Positions 7,360 through 15,872 of a stretch of DNA of 64,000 bases are shown one piece after another. How positions within the stretch are numbered: the stretch's first letter is position 1; each line of letters opens with the position of its first letter. Both the position numbers and the translations under genes were made by a program. Origin of the DNA: Bacteroides gallinarum DSM 18171 = JCM 13658 (GTDB taxonomy: Bacteria > Bacteroidota > Bacteroidia > Bacteroidales > Bacteroidaceae); NCBI RefSeq assembly GCF_000374365.1, contig NZ_KB894116.1:1-64000 (forward strand), given 5' to 3'. The notes beneath the pieces were generated by a model that made no database searches, had not been told where the DNA came from, and worked only from the letters and a program-made list of their open reading frames with translations.

Positions 7360-9891
7360 TTACTTTTTTCGTATCCAAGATTCTGTATAAAGACCTTCAA
7401 TATCCTTTACATTTAATTTATTAGCATTTATAAAATCTTGAATCTTAGCATCTTCGATCTCATGAATATTATAAGGTTTAAATTCCTTAACAAAAGATTT
7501 TATAGCATTCTTAAACTGTTTAATCTTTTTCTTGTTCATGATTTCTACCTCATGTGTAAAATCAGCTTCATAGGATAATTTATTAGTAGGAATTATTAGA
7601 ATTCTTTTTACATATACATCTTTGCCATATTCGTTCTCAAACCATCCACAATGTGAATTCATTTGTCCTACTTCATGCTTATTTATAGTTTCACGGCTTT
7701 CACTAACTTCACTTTTACATTCAAGTAAAATGAATTTATGTTCAATACCACCCCATAAATTATCTGGTCCCTTACGAATTTCTTTATCGGGTCTTTGACT
7801 TATAAAACCTAATAACAGGCCTATATTCTGCAAAGCCATCTCAAATTTTTCTGCATTCACTCCAAACGAAAAATCATTTAAAATACCATCTACAGCTAAC
7901 ATCAATTCGCTATAATCATTATATTGAGCAATCCATTTCTTTATTCTATGAATTCTAGAATCATTAATAAAGTTAATCTTTTTATAAGTTATTCCATCTT
8001 TTGGTTTTAATAAATGTAGATTACAATTAAAAGCCGCTTTTTGAAGTCGATTAGATTCAGTTTTACTAATGAAATATTTATATCGTGCCAATATTTGTAA
8101 ATACCATCCTTTTTCAGAGTCTTCAGTTATGTATTTATCCAATATCGCTTGAATTTGATTACATGCGTCTTCATAATTCTTTTGCATAGAAAAAATCTCT
8201 GCTTTTTTCTCTAACTCCAATATTTCATAAATATTATTTTTATTTTCTAAAACTGGAATTTTATCCATTTCTTCACGATAAAATTCTTTCCACCCCTCAT
8301 CTCTTTTTATTACAGCTTGGGATATTAACGATGCTACTACTTTCAGACTAGGTTCATCTGCTTTAAGTTCATCCTTCGCCATTTCTGCAATTTGGAAACC
8401 AATATCAATTTGTTTCCTTGTTTGGGAAGAAAAATATTTATTAGTTTTTATGCTCCTAATAAACTTCACTAAATCAGCACCAATTAATAAAATAACACTA
8501 TAGTCTTTTTCACCTCTAACACTTCTTCCCAAACCTTGTTCTATTTTTTGAGCCAAACGAATATTGATAACATCGCTATTAATTCTACACTGTTCTTCAT
8601 ATCGATCTACCAATGAATTAAAATATGGCATTGAGTCAATAATTAATAAACGACAAGATTCATCTGGTAAATCAATTCCATCATATCTATTTATTATTAC
8701 TACTGTATTACTGGTTTTACCGGCTTTCAAATCTGAAATGTTAGCAAAAATATTTTTTGCGTTAGTAATAGTAGAGCCTAAATGATAATATTGTTCCGAT
8801 CTGCGAAGACTTGGAACAATTGCTACTCTACCAAAATGCATTTTATCATTAGGTTTTGCAAATTTACTTACTATTAAATCACGATCTAGTGACTCATCAA
8901 TTAATGATGGTATCAAAATCATTTTTTCACCAGACCACTTTTGCTCAGTATTGATTAAAGGATTCTTTATTGCGTTAACATCAAATCCTAAACCTTTTAT
9001 AAAAAAAGAATCATCCTGAGTCGTAGCAGACATTAATATTCTTTGATTTGCATTAGCAAATGAACCAAAACTTCCAATAGGAATATTATATGGAAGTATC
9101 TCTATACCATTACCTGTAACAAAAGCCTGACAATCCTCAATATTATTTTTTATTAAAGGCCATATAAACATCAGCTCATCGTCATCTTTATGTTGAGACA
9201 ACAGACTAGTAATCTCACTTTTTTTATCAATCCAAGACCAATATGGAATAGGAAGCAAAGCTTCATAATCACCATTGCAAATATCCAAAAAATCACCTTC
9301 ACCTTGATCTGACAAATCTTCCTTAAAAAGGGTCAATATTTCTGCATATATTGGTTTTTCCCTCGGAATCCTAATAGTAAAAGAATCTTTTATAGAATCA
9401 ATACATGCATGTGAATCATCTAAAATGATAGTCCCGATATGTGTGGAAAAGTTATTAATTCCAAAAATAGTTTTTCCATTAAATATTTTTTGAACGTGTA
9501 CAATTAAAATTCGCTTTCCTTCAATGAAGTCGTTAGGTAAACTATTATCACTTTCTATTACACAATATGGAATACCAAATTTTTCAGCTTCTTTAGCAAC
9601 TTGTTGCGACAAATAGATATTAGGGCACACAAAAGCACAAGGTCCCTCGCCTTGATTTATCTTAGACTGAAGTATTAATAGCCCTATTAAAGTTTTACCT
9701 TCTCCAGTATGGAGTTTGATAATCAGATTTTTGTCTTTCTGCTTATGTTTAAACCATTCATCCAATATTTTATATTGTACAGGTCTTAATGGACCTGTAA
9801 CACTTCTTCTATCCAATTCATCATAAATCTCTAATGGATTTATCTTCTTTTCAACTTCTTTTTTTCCTAACTTCTTCCTAAAATCAATCAT
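7360..9891 (-). CDS. SF2-type helicase with C-terminal PD-(D/E)XK-like nuclease domain
   Basis: 843 aa. Helicase motifs in order: Walker A HTGEGKT (61-67), motif II DDSH (158-161, a DEAD/H variant), SAT (288-290), a DinG/XPD-like NRYDGIDLPD (401-410) and motif VI QGLGRSVRG (452-460). After a helical middle region, the C-terminus has the restriction-endonuclease fold pattern: FEMALQNIGLLLGF helix (about 683-696), GPD (Asp 710), LECK (Glu 724, Lys 726) and a Gln near 743. A single-gene helicase-nuclease of this design suggests attack on foreign or damaged DNA, but I recognise no named defence family. The gene is much more AT-rich than its flanks, stands alone with its own terminator, and was probably acquired by transfer. 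Confidence 0.75.
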   Translation of the reverse strand: MIDFRKKLGKKEVEKKINPLEIYDELDRRSVTGPLRPVQYKILDEWFKHKQKDKNLIIKLHTGEGKTLIGLLILQSKINQGEGPCAFVCPNIYLSQQVAKEAEKFGIPYCVIESDNSLPNDFIEGKRILIVHVQKIFNGKTIFGINNFSTHIGTIILDDSHACIDSIKDSFTIRIPREKPIYAEILTLFKEDLSDQGEGDFLDICNGDYEALLPIPYWSWIDKKSEITSLLSQHKDDDELMFIWPLIKNNIEDCQAFVTGNGIEILPYNIPIGSFGSFANANQRILMSATTQDDSFFIKGLGFDVNAIKNPLINTEQKWSGEKMILIPSLIDESLDRDLIVSKFAKPNDKMHFGRVAIVPSLRRSEQYYHLGSTITNAKNIFANISDLKAGKTSNTVVIINRYDGIDLPDESCRLLIIDSMPYFNSLVDRYEEQCRINSDVINIRLAQKIEQGLGRSVRGEKDYSVILLIGADLVKFIRSIKTNKYFSSQTRKQIDIGFQIAEMAKDELKADEPSLKVVASLISQAVIKRDEGWKEFYREEMDKIPVLENKNNIYEILELEKKAEIFSMQKNYEDACNQIQAILDKYITEDSEKGWYLQILARYKYFISKTESNRLQKAAFNCNLHLLKPKDGITYKKINFINDSRIHRIKKWIAQYNDYSELMLAVDGILNDFSFGVNAEKFEMALQNIGLLLGFISQRPDKEIRKGPDNLWGGIEHKFILLECKSEVSESRETINKHEVGQMNSHCGWFENEYGKDVYVKRILIIPTNKLSYEADFTHEVEIMNKKKIKQFKNAIKSFVKEFKPYNIHEIEDAKIQDFINANKLNVKDIEGLYTESWIRKK

Positions 9892-10026
9892 AATTCAAAG
9901 CATTTTGATGTTGTATATTTTTACTTAATACGTACACCATTTTTTCAACGACAAACAAATATAGAAAAATAAATTGAATATTAATCAACTTAAGTTTCGC
10001 AAGTGTCCCAATGATGTAATAAAAAA

Positions 10027-10091
10027 GGCTAAATGGTTTGATAATTCAAAGATTATCACTATATTAACGTCACCAAACAAACCATATAGCC
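10027..10091. repeat. Inverted repeat upstream of IS4-like transposase remnant
   Basis: GGCTAAATGGTTTG (10027-10040) pairs with 10078-10091 with one mismatch. The hairpin ends nine bases before the original transposase ATG. It may be the IS subterminal structure that blocks outside transcription, or part of its left end. Confidence 0.45.
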
Positions 10092-10100
10092 CCTTTAGCC

Positions 10101-10928
10101 ATGAACAAAAATAGACATATTATCGGTTAACTCCAAGAGTTTTTTGCAAATAAAGACTCCGGCAAGGCAATAAACAGCCTATCAGCCATTATGAACAGCA
10201 TAAGGATACAGTGCAAAGTCATCGGATCGGTTAAGAATCCGAACTGCAAGTTCACCTCTCTTCAGGTGTTGCAGCTGCTTGTCCTGTTCCCGTTCTTTTC
10301 AATAAAGAATGCAGCCAACTATTCGTCTTCCGCCCTGGGTAAGGTGTTCGCCTGCCACAAAGACGTGTTCTATCGTTTCATGAACGACGGCAACGTCAAT
10401 TGGCGGCGTATTATCTACTCGGTTTTCAGACAGCTGTATTCACGCGTGAGTCGCAAAACGGCATTAAAATCGGATGCCAAGTGCGTCATCATCGATGATA
10501 CGGATCTTCCAAAGACCGGATTCAAGACAGAGAAAATCGGCAAGGTCTTCTCCCATACCCAAATGAAGCCCATACTTGGCTTCAAGGCAATGTTCCTCTG
10601 CTTTACAGACGGTGTATCCCAGTTTCTCCTTGACTTTTCCCTCCATGGCGAGGAGGGAAGACGAAGCGACAGGCCACAGGGCTTGTCCAAGAAACAGGCG
10701 GAGGCCCGCTATTGCAAGGAACACTCAGAGGATGAGCGTATCGCCAAGCGCAGTTCCGAGTATTTTGCGAGTAAGATTGAGACGGCCATCAGCATGCTTA
10801 AGCGCTCAATCATAGAGGGCGTGCGTTTCGATTATCTTCTTGTGGACAGTTGGTGTAACTTCCAAGTTAAGAGAGATTTCTCCATTTTTTCAGGCATCCG
10901 TTGTATAATCGTTGCGAAGTCTGATTGA
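10101..10928 (+). pseudogene. IS4-like DDE transposase remnant with nonsense codon and lost 3' end
   Basis: The original frame appears to start at the ATG at 10101 (MNKNRHIIG) but hits an in-frame TAA at 10128-10130. The frame then stays open from MNSIRIQCKV (10191). The first catalytic Asp is in IDDTDLPKTG and the second in LLVDSW near residue 218 of the open part. Family members continue for roughly 200 more residues to the catalytic Glu. Here the sequence diverges right after VDSW and stops at 10928. Two independent lesions mark it as dead. Confidence 0.8.
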
Positions 10929-10976
10929 CAGGTCTGATTCCCTATAAAATCTTATAATATAGCCATTCCCACTATC

Positions 10977-11013
10977 GTCTTTCTGCTTTTACGCAAGCCA
11001 CATATTACTTTTG
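10977..11013 (+). promoter_or_regulatory. Possible promoter of the M23 peptidase gene
   Basis: TACTTTTG at 11006-11013 fits the Bacteroides -7 box TAnnTTTG, with a weak TTTCTG about 20 bp upstream. The box ends only five bases before the ATG at 11018, so the transcript would be leaderless or nearly so. Pattern match only. Confidence 0.3.
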
Positions 11014-11017
11014 TGCC

Positions 11018-11677
11018 ATGAAAAAATCATGGCTACTATTCACCCTGTCTTCTTGTTTCCTCTCCGTACAAGCGCAATTCCACACTATTGCTTACAGCAA
11101 GCCGCTCTATAAAGTAGAGGAAGTTGCGGAGCAAAAGGACACAAAAAGCCTCCCCGAAGCAGGAAAGGCCGATAATCCTGTTTCCCAACCATCGATGGCA
11201 GGGAAACATTCAGAAGAAATGCACAGCCGGTGGATAGGCTGTTATATGAGTGTTTCTTATCCTTTGAAGGAAATCATGGTCACTTCACCTTACGGACGGC
11301 GCAAAGACCCTCTCACTGGCAAGCGGAGCAACCACAACGGCTTGGACTTGCAGGCAAGGCATGAGGAGGTCTATGCCATGATGCCGGGCGAGGTGGTTAA
11401 GGTGTCATCCGACAAGCGTTCAGGCAACTATGTGACCATCCGACACGGTGACTACACAGTCAGTTATTGCCATCTGTCGAAAACATTGGTAAAGAAAGGC
11501 GCACAAATCATGCCTGGCGAGGTAGTGGCCATCAGTGGCAACACAGGACGTAGTACCGGACCACACTTGCACATTACCGCCAAATACGGCAAGAAGCACA
11601 TCGACCCGGCCATCCTGTTGCAATTCGTCCGTGAAACACGTGCGGAAGCATTGGCGCATTTGGTAGCAGACGACTAA
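11018..11677 (+). CDS. M23 family zinc metallopeptidase (LysM-less, secreted)
   Basis: 219 aa with a signal peptide (residues 1-19, MKKSWLLF... ending SVQAQ). The M23 peptidase domain spans about 80-205. Zinc and catalytic residues are visible: SPYGRRKDP lead-in, His 106 and Asp 110 in HNGLD, His 152 in YCHL, and GPHLH (183-185). Such enzymes cut peptidoglycan cross-links or stems. In Bacteroides, similar short M23 genes occur in conjugative elements, where they may open the wall locally. Here it stands apart from tra genes, 26 kb from the conjugation remnant. The domain is complete, so it is probably active. A periplasmic housekeeping role is the alternative. Confidence 0.88.
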   Translation: MKKSWLLFTLSSCFLSVQAQFHTIAYSKPLYKVEEVAEQKDTKSLPEAGKADNPVSQPSMAGKHSEEMHSRWIGCYMSVSYPLKEIMVTSPYGRRKDPLTGKRSNHNGLDLQARHEEVYAMMPGEVVKVSSDKRSGNYVTIRHGDYTVSYCHLSKTLVKKGAQIMPGEVVAISGNTGRSTGPHLHITAKYGKKHIDPAILLQFVRETRAEALAHLVADD

Positions 11678-11679
11678 GC

Positions 11680-12063
11680 TCACTTCCCGTTCCCTTTCAG
11701 GAACTGCTCGTAGTCATATTCGTTCATCGTCGGCTTGTAGGTCTTGCCCGACAGGAACATCCTTGCTATCAGTATAGGCCAGAAGATGGGAATTGCCCAT
11801 AGAATGACCTTGCTCCAATTTGTACCCCCATAGTCATTCCGTTTGTATTGTTTCGGATGTCGCTCTTGATACTTGGCTACCGGTATCAAGATGTATCGCC
11901 AAGCCAATAAAATGGCACCCACCCAGAACCAATCCAATATGAGCCAGCAAAACAGCACGGCCAGCCACAGTGCGGTAGTTTCTGCCGAACAGACCTTTCG
12001 TAATATCTTACTGCAGAATTTTAGCAGGATATATCCCAGTACAATCAATACAATATATTCCAT
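11680..12063 (-). CDS. Small membrane protein, unknown function
   Basis: 127 aa, not recognised. Two to four hydrophobic segments are visible (residues 3-17, 31-58, 85-105), with a basic hydrophilic loop (KYQERHPKQYKRN) in between. The C-terminus is polar (NEYDYEQFLKGNGK). It is convergent with the M23 peptidase gene, with only 2 bp between the stop codons. Nothing in the sequence fixes a function. Confidence 0.6.
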   Translation of the reverse strand: MEYIVLIVLGYILLKFCSKILRKVCSAETTALWLAVLFCWLILDWFWVGAILLAWRYILIPVAKYQERHPKQYKRNDYGGTNWSKVILWAIPIFWPILIARMFLSGKTYKPTMNEYDYEQFLKGNGK

Positions 12064-12205
12064 AATAAATTGAATTTCAGAATACTAATATACTAAATTA
12101 TTTTCATATATGGAATTTTTTTCACTAGTTTTTTTGGGGGAAGAATCAAATGATTTTCTAATATTACTACATATATTGACTTCACACTTCTTTACCATGA
12201 CTATA

Positions 12206-12250
12206 CAAAAAACAACAGCTATCCATCATGAGAATGAGATAGCTGCTGTA
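12206..12250 (-). terminator. Rho-independent terminator of the SIR2/KaiC-like operon
   Basis: On the minus strand a 12-bp stem (12238-12249 with 12212-12223, one mismatch pair) is followed by a run of six T residues. It lies about 35 bp beyond the stop of the KaiC-like gene. Confidence 0.75.
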
Positions 12251-12283
12251 TCAATTATTATGTATGCCTACACCCTAGGAATA

Positions 12284-14518
12284 TCATTCCTTCCAAAAGT
12301 CTTTAAAACTTGTTGGAGTGGTATTAGACTCGAATTTTATAATACATGAAGATCCTACACATTCGAAAATTTCGTAAATACTTTTCCCGTCAGATTTATC
12401 CACACAGATGCCTCCTTTAAGAATATGGCTTGGAGGAGTTATTCCGGAAAATTTCTCTACATAAATTGATACAGTTTTCCCAGCTTCATCCTGTTGCATA
12501 CAGATAACATTGTCAGCTAAGGATCTCAAGCATCTTGCTAATCCTGCGCTTTTATCGCATAATATAATCAAATCAATGCTTTTCTTTTGACAGTAGTTCT
12601 TAATGGCACTTAAAAACAAGTCATTACCTTTTAATAATGGAAAACTGTAATCAATTTTTTGTAAATCATCAATAATAATCCGGCCAATCTTTTTATTGCC
12701 ACCCTTTTTAAAACAAATATCCAATTGTTCATTCAAATAGTGTAATAATTCATCCGTAGATATGCATCCCATATTAATATTGAATGAATGCATCATTGAA
12801 TAGCAGTTGTTACATTTTGATAATTGGCAATGGTATGAGCAATTTGCCGTACAGGAATATTCGTTCGCATAACTTTTGTTACTCTCCGATTCTTGCACTT
12901 GCTCAAAACATGGAATAATAGAATTTTCTTTATTTAAAGTTTCCCATGCAGGACATACCAAATGTTCTCTAAGATTGTCAATTAATCTGTCAAAGGTCAA
13001 GAATAAGGTGTGGATACCTTGTCTTGCCGCGCAAAAGCAGCTTCCTGCAGCCAAATAAAATTTGAAAGAATTCGGAGAACCAAGAATGGCGATTATTTTA
13101 CCAGAAGGATTACTATTGCGACCATGTTCCTTGTAGCCCAAAAGCTCTTGTAGGGCTCCATTTACTGTGGTTACTGCCTCATTCTTGTATTTATAGTGCA
13201 AATTACGCAGTATATCCATAGCTGAATTTTCAGCCTTCTTGTAATCATCATATTCTTTTACTTTTGGTAGAGTTTTGTCCTTGACATCGCCCGTGACTTT
13301 GGCATTTACGTGGCGTAAATAATGATTCTCCAAGACCCCTTGTTGGGTGAGAATTTTGGCTTGTGGCAAATAGCGCTTTTGCTGCAACAGAAGATGGGAA
13401 CTTGGATATACTTCAATCCCATAATCCCTTTTTTTGTACTCATGCCACCCGTATGCGTACATTTGAAAGACACTCTTGCAAATGCGTAAGGAATGGGATG
13501 TATAGTTTTCCTTATTGTTTTCTATACGGCCAAGCTCTATCAGTATATCTGCACTGATTTTAAGTTTTTCATCTAGGTCGTCAATCACTATGATGGTTAC
13601 AAGTGCACTTTTTCTTAAAATATGCTCAAAGGGGGTCAGTTCAAAGCTTCTCAGATCACTATCGCTAATTTTTGTTAGGCCGTCTATGACGATACAGGAA
13701 GATGGCATTGAACTATTTTTCGAATTATCTTCTGCTCCTTTTTGTATATGAGAAAGAATTTTGCTGAATGTATGCGACGGGGTTGTCACATATTTATATT
13801 CCATCTCTTTTTTGGAATCTTTATTCCCGCTTACTGTCGGGATATGCCCATTGAATTGGACTTCAAAAAAATCATTTCTGAAATCGCAATTCCCTTCTGA
13901 CGAGAAAGCACCTAAAACATTCTGATAATCAGATACATTATCATGTCTTCGGGTAAAAAGAATATTTGCTTGCGAATCTATGGATTGGGCTGTCCTGAAG
14001 TGTAATGAATTGGTTCGGATATTGTAAAATACAATGCCTTCTGATATATATGAATCTATTTTGCTTTTTAGATTTTCTGGAAAGGGCGGAGGAGTGCAGG
14101 ATTGTGTAGCTCCTGCACGAATCTTGCTCGTATCAAATATGGCATCCGCAAACCGGCTTCCTGTCCATTCATCATTCTCTTTTGTCCTAATCATTTTGTC
14201 AATGCACTTGGATATAATGAAATCCAAAAGCATGTCGTTCATTTGGTCAGTCTTCTTATCCAACGAATAAAAAGCCGGAGCTTTCGGTTTAACTTCTAAG
14301 TTATTCAGTGATTTGGCGATACCGTGCATCATTTGCATCGCAAACAATGTCTTGTCAGTACCTCTATCTCCTTTTAAAACTATGATGATTCCTTTCTCTG
14401 ATGATGCAACATCTTCTCCTGAAAGTATCAAAGGCAATTGGAGGCCACCAAGCAGCATTTTATCCAATCCTTGTATCCCAGTCGAGATTTTCCCAACTGT
14501 ATCTATTCTTCTTCCCAT
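12284..14518 (-). CDS. Double KaiC/RecA-like ATPase, partner of SIR2-like protein
   Basis: 744 aa with two RecA/KaiC-type halves. The first opens ISTGIQGLDKML and carries a Walker A GDRGTDKT (50-57) and Walker B-like SCIVIDGL (274-281). The second has a degenerate P-loop GSPNSFKF (480-487) and IIIDDLQ (614-620). A cysteine cluster (C556, C560, C564, C569, C572, with H563) is inserted in the second half and could bind zinc or sense redox. The start overlaps the SIR2-like stop by 16 nt, so the two are coupled. By analogy with other SIR2 defence pairs, the ATPase could sense infection and gate the SIR2 effector. That is inference; I know of no named system with this pairing. Confidence 0.72.
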   Translation of the reverse strand: MGRRIDTVGKISTGIQGLDKMLLGGLQLPLILSGEDVASSEKGIIIVLKGDRGTDKTLFAMQMMHGIAKSLNNLEVKPKAPAFYSLDKKTDQMNDMLLDFIISKCIDKMIRTKENDEWTGSRFADAIFDTSKIRAGATQSCTPPPFPENLKSKIDSYISEGIVFYNIRTNSLHFRTAQSIDSQANILFTRRHDNVSDYQNVLGAFSSEGNCDFRNDFFEVQFNGHIPTVSGNKDSKKEMEYKYVTTPSHTFSKILSHIQKGAEDNSKNSSMPSSCIVIDGLTKISDSDLRSFELTPFEHILRKSALVTIIVIDDLDEKLKISADILIELGRIENNKENYTSHSLRICKSVFQMYAYGWHEYKKRDYGIEVYPSSHLLLQQKRYLPQAKILTQQGVLENHYLRHVNAKVTGDVKDKTLPKVKEYDDYKKAENSAMDILRNLHYKYKNEAVTTVNGALQELLGYKEHGRNSNPSGKIIAILGSPNSFKFYLAAGSCFCAARQGIHTLFLTFDRLIDNLREHLVCPAWETLNKENSIIPCFEQVQESESNKSYANEYSCTANCSYHCQLSKCNNCYSMMHSFNINMGCISTDELLHYLNEQLDICFKKGGNKKIGRIIIDDLQKIDYSFPLLKGNDLFLSAIKNYCQKKSIDLIILCDKSAGLARCLRSLADNVICMQQDEAGKTVSIYVEKFSGITPPSHILKGGICVDKSDGKSIYEIFECVGSSCIIKFESNTTPTSFKDFWKE

Positions 14519-15696
14519 AAGGCATTAAATATGCGGTTATACAATTCTTTATATCCTTCTGGTTCAAATATGGGAGTCAAGCCATAATTCGTAAAAAACG
14601 CATCTTTGATTTCCATTATTTGAACGTAACTTTTATAATCATTCAACTGACTTTTTTTCAAGTAGTTCTTTGTAGAGGCATGGAGAAAATATATCTTTTC
14701 TTCGTTGCCAATTGAACTAGCATAATGTACCATCCTTTGGGGGTTGATGTCGCTCAATGAATTTCCTACAAACAGAGAGGTAAAATGACACAAGAAATGC
14801 AGTTGGGTGGCTGTTTGCCAGGAATAGACATTGCGGACATTATCGTAATACTCTTCCATCGAAAGGACTATCTCGTTCCCGTCACTAAGAAACGGTTCAT
14901 TAAAAGGAGGCAAATAGCCATGTATATGGTATATCGGCAAAATATTGTCTGCTTGCTTGGAATTATTAAAATTTCCATATACTTCTTCTATCCGAACTCC
15001 ATTCTTCCATCGCTTGTTGTTGTCTAAAATAGTTCTCTCTTTAGCTGAAAAAAACTTTTCCTTGTTTTCATAAAGGATTTCAGCAGCCATGGTCAGGAAT
15101 TTATCGTAATTATAGGTGACAATGGCAACCAGTGGCTCGTATAGCAGGATGAACTTGGCAAGTTGGTACAATGAATTTAAAGGAGGGTCATCTTCTTTTG
15201 ATTCTTTTCCGTTGCTATAATGTTCGAGGAAAGTATCACGCATCTTGTCTTTATCGCAGTATCGATACAGTTGATGTCGGATGGTATGGATATAATTATT
15301 ACCCAAAATAGACTTGATGATGGAGGCCCGAACCAATGAGGTGAACTCTCCTTCAACCGTACCATGCAATGTTTCCCAAAGAAGTTGTTCTTCTTCTGTT
15401 CTCTGACTAATCCTTTTTGAAGAACAGAGCAAGCTTTCTAAGCGTTCTCTTTCTTGGGTCGTGTATCTTTTCTCGGCAGCTAATATGGACAAGGCATCTT
15501 TTAGCATCATGTTTAACAATCCATTCCAACTGATGTCTATGTCGTTGTTACCACCTAAATTGATTCCAGCACCAACAAAAAGGACAATTCTCTTTTTGTC
15601 CTTTATATCTTGTTTCAAGGCTTCAATATTCGCTTGATAAGTATCGTGCTCGAATATCAAATGCTTGGATTTGTCAATTAATTTTTTCATGTCCAT
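14503..15696 (-). CDS. SIR2-like protein, putative NAD+-consuming effector
   Basis: 397 aa. SIR2-fold signatures: FVGAGIN (40-46, nucleotide-binding GAGxS-like), VTYNYD (193-198, catalytic-type Asn 196), IYHIHG (255-260, catalytic-type His 259) and FVGNSLSD (309-316). This spacing is that of the SIR2_2 family found in defence proteins such as ThsA, DSR and SIR2-HerA, which degrade NAD+ to abort infection. No TIR, SLOG or pAgo domain is fused. The gene overlaps the downstream KaiC-like ATPase and, at its start, the stop of an upstream remnant, so it belongs to an operon of at least three genes. The start could be ATG 15696 or the ATG two codons later. Confidence 0.8.
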   Translation of the reverse strand: MDMKKLIDKSKHLIFEHDTYQANIEALKQDIKDKKRIVLFVGAGINLGGNNDIDISWNGLLNMMLKDALSILAAEKRYTTQERERLESLLCSSKRISQRTEEEQLLWETLHGTVEGEFTSLVRASIIKSILGNNYIHTIRHQLYRYCDKDKMRDTFLEHYSNGKESKEDDPPLNSLYQLAKFILLYEPLVAIVTYNYDKFLTMAAEILYENKEKFFSAKERTILDNNKRWKNGVRIEEVYGNFNNSKQADNILPIYHIHGYLPPFNEPFLSDGNEIVLSMEEYYDNVRNVYSWQTATQLHFLCHFTSLFVGNSLSDINPQRMVHYASSIGNEEKIYFLHASTKNYLKKSQLNDYKSYVQIMEIKDAFFTNYGLTPIFEPEGYKELYNRIFNALWEEE

Positions 15697-15848
15697 TCGA
15701 AACGTTCTATATCTTTTTCCTTTAGCGTGTCACCAATGAAATTGATAATTTTATAAGCCCCCCTATCATTTAAAATCATTGGCTTAGAGCTTTGTATTTT
15801 TGTTCCTAGCCCACCGTTATTGGTACAATCTTTGACGTAAATATAATT
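15687..15848 (-). pseudogene. 3' remnant of a gene upstream of the SIR2-like gene
   Basis: An open frame of 53 codons without its own start ends in TGA at 15687-15689, overlapping the SIR2-like start by 10 nt. It begins right after a stop codon next to the capsule operon end. The peptide YVKDCTNNGGLGTKIQ followed by PMILNDRGAYKI resembles the C-terminal part of an FHA domain (DxxSxNGT-like turn), but this is a weak match. The tight coupling suggests it was the first gene of the SIR2/KaiC-like operon, cut away when the capsule locus joined here. Confidence 0.5.
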
Positions 15849-15872
15849 TTAATGCGAAATGATACTATGGTC

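Noticed and set aside
12284..15696. Assignment of the SIR2/KaiC-like pair to Thoeris, SIR2-HerA or DSR
   Set aside because: No TIR protein, no HerA-type ATPase and no large DSR fusion; the partner is KaiC-like, so none of these names fits.
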